From Nematostella vectensis (lineage: Eukaryota > Cnidaria > Anthozoa > Actiniaria > Edwardsiidae): DNA of 64,000 nt. A program made the position numbers and the translations under genes. The stretch is from positions 6,075,501-6,139,500 of the forward strand of contig NC_064035.1 in assembly GCF_932526225.1 (NCBI RefSeq), read 5' to 3'. Positions 57,101 through 64,000 of this stretch are shown in pieces; positions within the stretch are counted from its first letter, which is position 1; each line of letters starts with the position of its first letter. The notes under the pieces are model-generated. The model was not told where the DNA came from, searched no databases, and worked only from the letters and a program-made list of their open reading frames with translations.

Positions 57101-59250
57101 TGATCGTTTCGGAAGTGTGACCGTGTCGTGTCATGAGTGAGATCGTGTCGGTTTGTGAGTGTGATCGTGCTGTGAGTGTGATCGTGTAGTGTCGTGCCGT
57201 GAGCGTGATGCGTGTAGTGCAGTGTGGTCGCACCATGAGTGTGGTAGTGTCACGAGTGTTGCTCGTGTCGTGAGTGTGCTCGTGTCATGAGTGTGATCGT
57301 GTCGTGAGTGTGATCGTGTCGTGAGTGTGATCGTGTAGTGTCTTGTCGTGAGCGTGATGCGTGTAGTGCAGTGTGGTCGCACCATGAGTGTGCTCGTGTC
57401 ATGAGTGTGATCGTGTCGTGAGTGTGATCGTGTAGTGTCGTGTCGTGAGTGTGATCTTGTAGTGTTGTGTGGTCGCACCGTGAGTGTGGTAGTGTAATAT
57501 GTGTGCTGGTGTCGTGAGTGTGATCGTGTCATGAGTGTGATCGTGTAGTGTCGTGTTGTGAGTGTGATATTGTAGTGTTGTGTGGTCGCAACATGAGTGT
57601 GGTAGTGTAATGTGTGTGCTGGTGTCGTGAGTGTGATCGTGTCGTGAGTGTGATCGTGTAGTGTCGTGTCGTGAGTGTAATCTGTAGTGTTGTGTGGTCG
57701 CACCGTGAATGTGCTGGTGGGGTGGTGTCGTGAGTGTGATCGTGTCGTGAGTGTGATCGTGTAGTGTCGTGTGGTGAGTGTGATCTGTAGTGTTGTGTGG
57801 TAGCACCGTGAGTGTGCTGGTGTCGTGAGTGTGGCCGTGTCGCCAGTATGGTGTTGTGTCGTGACTGTAATCATGTTCGTGTCGAATCTTATATAATCAC
57901 TTTCACGACACGATCACACTCGCGACACCAGCCCACTCACGGTGCCACCACAAGCTACAGGGTCATGCTCAAAATACGACACAATAACGATGTCGTGGCT
58001 AGAATGTTGATAGCTTGTATCGCCGTTACCTTGATAACCATGACAAGCCAGCTGGAATTAGTGGAGTCTCGGACAATAACCTCCTCCGTGCAATACTCGT
58101 GAATACGGCTCACTTCGGCAAGCTCACGCACCACAGGGATGGGCCACGACGAGAACAAGGGGTGGTTACTGTGGGACATGGGGTAATTAGTAGCGCAAAT
58201 ACCCATCAAGCGAAACGCGATAAGAACAAGGGGTGGTTACTGTGGGACATGGGGTAATTAGTAGCGCAAATACCCATCAAGCGAAACGCGATAAGAACAA
58301 GGGGTGGTTACTGTGGGACATGGAGTAATTAGTAGCGCAAATACCCATCAAGCGAAACGCGATAAGAACAAGGGGTGGTTACTGTGGGACATGGGGTAAT
58401 TAGTAGCGCAAATACCCATCAAGCGAAACGCGATAAGAACAAGGGGTGGTTACTGTGGGACATGGGGTAATTAGTAGCGCAAATACCCATCAAGCGAAAC
58501 GCGATAAGAACAAGGGGTGGTTACTGTGGGACATGGGGTAATTAGTAGCGCAAATACCCATCAAGCGAAACGCGATAAGAACAAGGGGTGACGATTGCGT
58601 GACAAATTGGTAATCAGTAAGGCATATGGACGCGTGCCAGTGCGAGGGAAGAGTTTGTTTACGATGTGATAATAAATATATGAGCGCGTGCCCCTACACT
58701 TTCTACTGAGGAAACATTGAAGCTTGGCCTAACACAAAGGGGAGAGCCATGCTCGTAAGGCGTGACACAAAGGAGAGAGCGCACGCTCGTAATGCGTGAC
58801 ACAAAGGAGAGAGCGCACGCTCGTAATGCGTGACACAAAGGAGAGAGCGCACGCTCGTAATGCGTGACACAAAGGAGAGAGCGCTCGTAATGCGTGACAC
58901 AAAGGAGAGAGCGCACGCTTGTAATGCGTGACACACAGGGTTTAGCTCATGCTCATATTGCGTGATGCAAGGGGGTAGCTCTATCTTATATTGCGTGACG
59001 CAAAGGAGAGAGCTCATGTTCGTATTGCGTGACACAAGGAAAGAGCTCATGTTCGTATTGCGTGACACAAAGGGGAGAGCAAAATGTGTGGTTCTTACCT
59101 GAGGAAGTCCACTCTCCTCTCCATGTCTCTTTTGAAGCTCTTGTCGATCTTAGCAGTGAAGAAATCCACCTTATCAATCGATAAAAGCTCGGTGGGTTCA
59201 AGACACACTATGGTTGCTGATCGTGGGATGTTTCTTAGAAACGCAAGCTC
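54186..59250 (-). CDS. CNBD2: CNBD2-like cyclic nucleotide-binding domain protein, 3' part
   Basis: Likely cAMP/cGMP-sensor protein; CNBD2 is linked to sperm function in mammals. Exons in transcript order: 59099-59250, 58030-58168, 56640-57032, 54186-54665, with agreeing phases. The first is the end of one cyclic-nucleotide-binding domain (ELAFLRNIPRSATIVCLEPT, then ELLSIDKVDFF). The next opens a second domain (NHPLFSSWPIPVVRELAEVS), followed by GECDIVRLVDLSSC, which resembles human CNBD2. A disordered insertion of about 75 residues separates this from LRTGSCFGGWSV and the last strands. A helical tail (YPSDNKLCHTYL, WRTYREGLVENLV) also resembles CNBD2. The conserved Glu of the phosphate-binding cassette (FGE) is replaced in the second domain (FGG), so ligand binding there is doubtful. 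The 5' exons are missing from the window; the gypsy element lies upstream, probably in an intron. The last 45 residues are low-complexity and uncertain. Confidence 0.8.
55420..55985 (+). pseudogene. Plus-strand ORF for a small membrane protein, split by a palindromic MITE
   Basis: Reading from the ATG at 55420, the frame runs to 55598, where a 149-bp palindrome (55599-55747) and a 9-bp duplicate of the target (55748-55756) are inserted. It continues in frame from 55757 to a TGA at 55983-55985. Without the insertion and one target copy, 408 bases remain, exactly 136 codons, an open frame of 135 aa. The product has hydrophobic stretches (YNTIICGIACYFI, YIIVAGSLLFNAPYSFLSLI, VVSFFYCAFSIVY) and a charged linker. 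With the insert the frame stops after 69 codons. The WGFFHGVRTL motif faintly recalls anthrone-oxygenase-like (DUF1772) membrane proteins, but I do not assign a family. It lies antisense in a CNBD2-like intron; being intronless, it may be a retrocopy. Confidence 0.6.
55590..55756. mobile_element. Palindromic MITE with 9-bp target site duplication
   Basis: The body at 55599-55747 is a near-perfect hairpin: TAACCTGCGAGCCGGCT and on through GGAATCC-type arms to a GCGCTTTTTTTCTCGC loop, then the mirror image ending AGCCGGCTCGCAGGTTA. It is flanked by GGGCCTCCC at 55590-55598 and 55748-55756. The clean target duplication and intact arms suggest a recent insertion. A 9-bp TSD is typical of MULE-type elements and some others; the superfamily is not proven. 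Confidence 0.9.
57130..57915. repeat. GTGAGTGTGATCGTGTCGT-type minisatellite
   Basis: About 780 bp of short irregular units built from TGATCGTGTCGTGAGTG and variants, with some larger blocks repeated (for example GTGTTGTGTGGTCGCACC). It lies in the CNBD2-like intron between exons at 58030 and 57032. Open frames across it are low-complexity His/Thr artefacts. Confidence 0.93.
58153..58600 (-). repeat. 71-bp tandem array copying a CNBD2-like exon acceptor
   Basis: Units start at 58153, 58224, 58295, 58366, 58437 and 58508 (exact 71-bp period) with a partial one at 58579. On the minus strand each contains CATGTCCCACAG|TAACC, i.e. the true acceptor and the first 16 coding bases of the exon 58030-58168. 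The lowest-coordinate copy is the real junction; the rest are upstream decoys. Confidence 0.95.
58735..59075. repeat. About 34-bp minisatellite
   Basis: Ten or so units with GCGTGACACAAAGGAGAGAG and GCACGCTCGTAAT; later units read GCTCATGTTCGTATT. The array stops about 25 bases before the CNBD2-like exon donor at 59099, and I see no exon sequence inside it. Confidence 0.92.
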
Positions 59251-59766
59251 CTAGAAACCAACAACAAATAAGCTCCATGAGACACAAAGTCACATTTCTC
59301 CATCCTATGAAAGCACTGTAGTAAATAGCCAGAGGTCCTTTTTAAAAATCTGGATATCCCATTTAAAGGTAACCTATATGAGCGAACCCGTAACCATATA
59401 CATGTCACGACTATGTATATTTCCTGGTTTAACCGAAGTCTAATATGGGCCCAATGTGATGGATTGCTGAATTTTAACTAATTTTATGCCATTTCTTCTA
59501 AAAAGAGGTTATTGTTTTCTAATAAAATCCAATACTCCATTGGACCCCTGTGCAGCACAATTCTTTGTTGGGGGGGGGGGGGGACATTGAACTATTTGTC
59601 GAAGGGGGTGTAGCACTTGTAACACTTGTCTAGTGACTTCGAACAACAAAACGGTTCCCAAAAACTAGGACTTTACTCGTAAGCTTCTCTTGTCTCTTCC
59701 TCAAATTAAACGCGGTTTTTCTAGTTAATCTTTAAACAACAATAGTTATTACTCGAGGGCCTGACA
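59251..59766 (-). other. Probable 3' LTR of the gypsy element plus intron sequence
   Basis: On the minus strand a polypurine tract, GAAAGAGGGGGAGAG (59767-59781), is followed directly by TGTCAGGCCC at 59766, the expected start of a 3' LTR. Its other end, which should read CA followed by a short target repeat, could not be placed, and the matching 5' LTR lies outside the window. Confidence 0.45.
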
Positions 59767-59998
59767 CTCTCCCCCTCTTTCGATAATGTCGTCTCGTACA
59801 TTATATATATTTTTTTATGTGATGTCTGAAATATTTTTTTTTCGAGCAATTTACAATTATTATTCTTTACCGTAGACAGGTTGATCAGGCCCGCTACCTA
59901 GACATAACTAGAACTTGATACTATTATATTGCTCCTGGGTGTGATGATAATGCCCATGTGTACCTGATCGTTTTCGATCCACAGTCCTTTTGTTTTTT

Positions 59999-61084
59999 TT
60001 ATATTAAAAGTAAATATCGTATATTAAGTTCATAGAGTTCATAATCATAGTATTTCCAGTACTGGATTGGCGCTTGGTACAAATAGTATGGTATCGGTAC
60101 AGCCATAGGTCGTGAATGCTGGTGGAACTGCCAAGGTGGTTGATACACGTACTGCGGTTGGTGTAGTGGTGAAGGGTTCCAGTGAGGATCAAATGGCTGC
60201 TGCTGAACTGCGCTTTGACAGTATACCTGTTCTCTTGGAGTTGTGAATCCGTACCGAATTGATGGCCGCACTTCCCTCGCGGAACGCCGCGGCACTGCCT
60301 CGATATGAGCATCATCTGGGTCTGCCGGTGTCTCCTGGTCATCTCGGTGGTCTTCTTCTGAATGCTGAGCTTCAGGGGTATTACCCTCTGCTGTCGAATG
60401 GTGACTTTGCTCTAACATCGTTTGGCGTTTGGCCGTGTCGTTCTGCTGGATGGTCTTCCAGTAGACTACTGTTTCTCTCGCCAGGTTTATCCTCTTGACC
60501 TTCCCAGGCGCAGAACTCATCTTCGCTGCTGGAGTCTGGCCGAATCTGTCGGGTGGGAGGTCGTCGCTGCTTGATTCTTTTGGTCTTCTTCAAAGAAGGA
60601 GCACCTTCTACCGGCAGGTAGTCACATGGCAGTAACAAATTTCGGTGGAGCGTTCTTTCTCTGCCATCTCCGTTTTCGGCCTTTACGTCGTACACTGGCA
60701 AATCCTTGTGTTGCTTTAGTATTACATGGACGTTCTCTTCCCAGTAATTCCTCAGCTTACCGGGCCCGCCTCTCTTTGATAAATTGCGTACTAGGACTCT
60801 GGCGCCAGGCTCAAGCTCTATTCCACGTACCTTCTGATTGTATCGGCAACGGTCGCTCGCTGTCCTGCTATTTCATGGGCCAAGGACATAGCCTTTCTCC
60901 ACTGTTGGACGTAATGATGTTGATTTGTTCCCGCGTCTCGGCTTTTTACATTGGCGTTCCCGAATATTATATCAATAGGTATACGCGGTGTCCGCCCAAA
61001 GAGAAGAATCATGGTGCATATCCGGTGGAGTCGTGCCTTGTGCAATTGTATGCAAATACCATCTTGTTGAGATGATCCTTCCAT
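59999..61084 (-). pseudogene. C-terminal part of the gypsy polyprotein
   Basis: Downstream of the integrase core, overlapping broken frames encode a helical segment (YVQQWRKAMSLAHEIAGQRA), a chromo/GPY-like region (LHRNLLLPCDYLPVEGAPS) and a Pro/Gln/Tyr-rich tail ending at 59999. At least two frameshifts separate the pieces. Confidence 0.75.
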
Positions 61085-61113
61085 CGGGACTTAAACTTCT
61101 TAGGGAGCGTCCT

Positions 61114-61453
61114 CAGCATCGCGAGCAGTGTCCTGTTAAACCGCTCCACTTTTCCATTCCCTTCAGGGTGGTAAGGAGTTGTCCGTGAGTGGCGTACTCA
61201 GCATCGCGAGCAGTGTCCTGTTAAACCGCTCCACTTGTCCATTCCCTTGAAAGTGGTAAGGAGTTGTCCGTGAGTGGCGGACTCAGCATCGCGAGCAGTG
61301 TCCTGTTAAACCGCTCCACTTGTCCATTCCCTTGAGGGTGGTAAGGAGTTGTCCGTGAGTGGCGGACTCAGCATCGCGAGCAGTGTCCTGTTAAATCGCT
61401 CCACTTGTCCATTCCCTTCAGGGTGGTAAGGAGTTGTCCGTGAGTGGCGGACT
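61114..61453 (-). repeat. 85-bp tandem duplication inside the integrase region
   Basis: Four copies start at 61114, 61199, 61284 and 61369, each beginning CAGCATCGCGAGCAGTGTCC and ending with GTCCGTGAGTGGCG. Since 85 is not a multiple of three and the unit carries coding sequence for the [10 protein letters not shown] region, the duplication breaks the integrase and probably arose after insertion. Confidence 0.95.
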
Positions 61454-62093
61454 CCGCAGAGCTTCTCAAGTTCCTTCAAGAGCTCATTCTCAAATTCCTT
61501 TCCCTGGTCGTGATGAAATGAAAATGGGAACCCGAAGCGGAGGACAAAATCATTATATAGATGCTTGGCGACGGTCTTAGCTGCTTTATTTGTTGTTGCG
61601 TAAGCTTGGGCGTAGCGGGTGAAGTGGTCTACTATCACCAGGATGTATTTATAGCCTCCGGTGCTTGCCTCGAGATGAAGGAAGTCAATGGATATTCTTT
61701 CAAACGGTGAACTTGCAGGCATATTTTGCATAGGTGCACGTGTCTTCAGAGTAGGCATCCGGCTTTTCCGGCGAGAACACACTTTGGTGACGTATGTTCG
61801 ATATTGCGCTGCATGTACGGCCAGAAGAAAAGCTCCCTAGCTAGGGCGACAACGCGATCGGCACCTAAGTGGCCCATTTCGTCATGTAGCTCTTTCAGAA
61901 CGAGACGCTGGTATATCTGAGGGAGAAGTAACTGCTTGTTTTCGCCACTTACTCTTCTGAGGAGCTGGTCTTCTCCCAATTCCAGCTTCTTCCAGTCGTT
62001 CAGCAATAGCTGCACTTCTCGTGATTCTTTCTTCTTCTCTTCTAGGCTCGGACGCTCCCCCCGTTTCCAAAATTCTAGCACCCTTCCGATCAC
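61306..62093 (-). pseudogene. Integrase of the gypsy element, broken
   Basis: The zinc-binding H2C2 region (ELHDEMGHLGADRVVALARE) is followed, after a frameshift near 61750, by the DDE core. The catalytic residues are visible in ISIDFLHLEA (Asp), HHDQGKEFEN (Asp) and [10 protein letters not shown] (Glu). The frame is destroyed just after by the 85-bp tandem duplication (61114-61453). Confidence 0.88.
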
Positions 62094-62561
62094 TCTATCT
62101 TTGCACTGCGCTTCTTGTAGCTCGGCCGTGGTCAGTGGTCAGTGGATGCTGGGTTTTCTGGGATTCTCGGTTTTCTCCAAATCGGAACTTTCTCTGACCA
62201 GTTGTTCATCGACAGTTAATGAATTGAACTGAACCACGTCTCCACGGTGTTGGGCTTGGGCAGCAACTAGCATACTGTCGATAGCTTCTTTTGTGGCCGT
62301 CTCGGTGCAATTTTCCATGAACAGTCGGATGTCTTTAAGGCGCGACAAGCTATCTGCATCGATGTTTCTTTTCCCTGGACGGTATTTGACGGCAAAGTTG
62401 TAATCTGCTAGCTCGGCTACTTAACGGTCCCAGTTGAGTTAAGTCTTGCCTTTGTCAGAACATATGTCAGCGGGTTGTTGTCCGTATACACTGTAAATGA
62501 TGGTGCGTAATACAGGTAGTCATGGAAATGTTCGGTTATCGCCCACTTGAGAGCCAGGAAC

Positions 62562-63722
62562 TCAAGCTTTCCCGAATGAAGGTGATAGTTGCGTTCTGCT
62601 GGTGTTAGCGTGCACGATGCATATTACCCGAAGCTTTCCATCTTGTTCTTGGTACAGAACAGCACCCAGCCCATCTTCCGATGCATCCGTATGCAGAACG
62701 AATGGCTTGTCATATTGAGGATACGCCATCACTGGTGGCCGTGTCACGCGATCGATTAGGGTCTCCATCGCAGATTGGTGACGTGTCGTCCATACAACTG
62801 GATGAGAAGGTCGCAATTGCTATCTCTTGCCTTTCGTTCGTGTGTCCCTGCTCCCCTCTGCTCCCTTCAGATCTGGTGGTGTACTCAGCAGGTCGTACAA
62901 AGGTTTGGCTATCCTTGCGAAATCCTGAATGTAACGGCGATAGTAACCCAGGAGTCCAACAATTCTCCTGACTTCTTTCACTGTCTGGGGCTTGGCCGTC
63001 TTCAGGTCAGTCACAGCCTTGATACCACTCGGATCGACTCTGTATCCATCTGCCGACACCAATCTTCCAAGGTAACTCACTTCTTTCTGAAATACGTGAC
63101 ATTTCTTCCGTTTTAGCTTTACCCCTTTCTCGCGAAGTTGTTGGAGAACTCGGCGGAGATTAGTCACATGTTCTTCAAACGTCTTGCTGTACACTATTAC
63201 GCCATCGAGGTATGGGACGCAAATGTCGTCACGCAGACCTTCTAAGGCTCCCTCCATAAAGCGTTGATAACAGGACGGCGCTGTCCGGAGTCCGAATGGG
63301 ATGCGTTTCCACTCAAAAAGTCCCCATGAAGTAACAAAGGCTGTTAGGTGTTGACTACTCTCTTTGAGGCGGCTTTGGTGATATGCCTTGCCTTGATCCA
63401 AAACTGAAAACCATTTGTTGCCACCAAAATTGTCGAGCATCTCTTGAACTCTAGGAATGGGATGTCTGTCAGCTGCGCACTTTTTGTACAATTCGCGGTA
63501 ATGGCAGCACAGCCTCAGGGTGCCATCTTTTTTTCGAATACAAACAATTGGTGACGAATAAGATGATGATGACTTGGTTATCCAGCCTCTGTTTAGGAGG
63601 TCTTCTATGTAAGCCTTTACTTCAGGAAAAAGCGGTCTTGGAACAGCGGTGTATGTTTTCTGTACTGGAGTGCTGTGCGAAAGTTTAATTTCCATTTCAA
63701 AATCATCGTCGCCTTTCGACAA
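62562..63722 (-). pseudogene. Reverse transcriptase / RNase H of the gypsy element, inactive
   Basis: The RT domain shows its usual blocks: [35 protein letters not shown] (first catalytic Asp kept) and [14 protein letters not shown]. The active-site box is YLDG in place of YLDD, so one metal-binding Asp is lost. A frameshift near 62820 separates it from the RNase H part (FVLHTDASEDGLGAVLYQEQ). With these defects the copy cannot be autonomous. Confidence 0.9.
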
Positions 63723-64000
63723 CTTCTCTCTGTGTCCCAGTCAGCTCTGACCCAATTTTAACGTCAGGAACTACACCCAAGTGATCATCAGGGTTATTAT
63801 ATCTTCCCCTTTCAGTCTCACACCAACTCACTTGAACTGACTGTCCTGGTCGTTCTAGTTCAATGGGGGTCACTGAGCGCACAAATTCGAGAGTCCCGAG
63901 AGTCGTCCTGCCAAAGATAGTGATATTACGCTTAGACTGATTGTGGACTAGAATTGGTATAGCATGTGATTTTCCTGGTTTCAGATTGACGAGTTGTTCT

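Larger units (their letters stand above)
59767..64000 (-). mobile_element. Ty3/gypsy LTR retrotransposon, decayed, incomplete at the window edge
   Basis: Minus-strand order is as in Ty3/gypsy: a region between protease and RT (64000-63723; FGRTTLGTLEFVRSVTP), reverse transcriptase, RNase H, integrase zinc finger, integrase core and a C-terminal tail, then a polypurine tract and LTR start. Frames are broken several times (near 62820, 62400, 62100, 61750, 61300 and 61080). It lies upstream of the CNBD2-like exons, probably inside an intron of that gene. Confidence 0.9.

Noticed and set aside
57131-57874. 247-codon minus-strand open frame rich in His and Thr
   Set aside because: It is low-complexity read-through of a short-unit minisatellite in a CNBD2-like intron.

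Overview
This 64-kb window is animal nuclear DNA. Its genes are split by GT-AG introns, it is rich in foldback elements, minisatellites and poly-G/C or AT tracts, and its proteins are close in layout to vertebrate orthologues. The compact genes, the long-TIR and palindromic MITEs and the Ty3/gypsy element suggest an anthozoan cnidarian (a sea anemone such as Nematostella is my best guess). The species is inferred; I did not search any database.

Layout. (1) 704-17992 (+): a supervillin-type gelsolin/villin family gene, modelled in 20 exons (1056 aa) with consistent splice phases and a C-terminal headpiece. Its introns hold several MITEs and a 1.5-kb long-TIR Tc1/IS630-type element with a dead transposase. 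(2) 17993-21278: convergent intergenic DNA with two foldback structures. (3) 21279-25570 (-): a TSPAN13/31-type tetraspanin, 5 exons, 225 aa. (4) 25571-26289: a short head-to-head promoter interval. (5) 26290-37149 (+): a calpain-7 orthologue, 25 exons, 799 aa, catalytic C283/H451/N471. (6) 38311-49187 (+): an MFSD8/CLN7-like major facilitator transporter, 7 exons, 452 aa, whose second intron carries a 4.5-kb minisatellite. (7) 50287-53123 (-): a three-exon secreted cysteine-rich protein that I cannot name. (8) 54186-59250 (-): the 3' part of a CNBD2-like cyclic-nucleotide-binding-domain gene; its 5' exons lie beyond the window. Nested in one of its introns is a plus-strand ORF split by a palindromic MITE with a 9-bp target duplication. 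(9) About 59770-64000 (-): a decayed Ty3/gypsy retrotransposon (RT, RNase H, integrase and the start of one LTR).

The most unusual feature is shared by four of the genes. Many of the intronic tandem arrays begin or end exactly at a splice junction and carry copies of the exon edge plus its splice site. I count six donors (supervillin exons ending 3435, 4648, 7421 and 13700; calpain exons ending 33374 and 34468), three clear acceptors (MFSD8 exons starting 47315 and 48936; CNBD2-like exon starting at 58168) and one weaker acceptor (supervillin 12796). The 3' coding tail of MFSD8 with its stop codon is duplicated too. In the calpain array the GT of the donor is kept only in the first and last copies. 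A similar 85-bp tandem duplication inside the retrotransposon suggests a general local duplication process, with survival biased to places where one intact exon copy remains.

The genes are unrelated housekeeping or cell-biology functions (actin and membrane scaffold, tetraspanin, protease, lysosomal-type transporter, cyclic nucleotide sensor). Nothing suggests a functional cluster.
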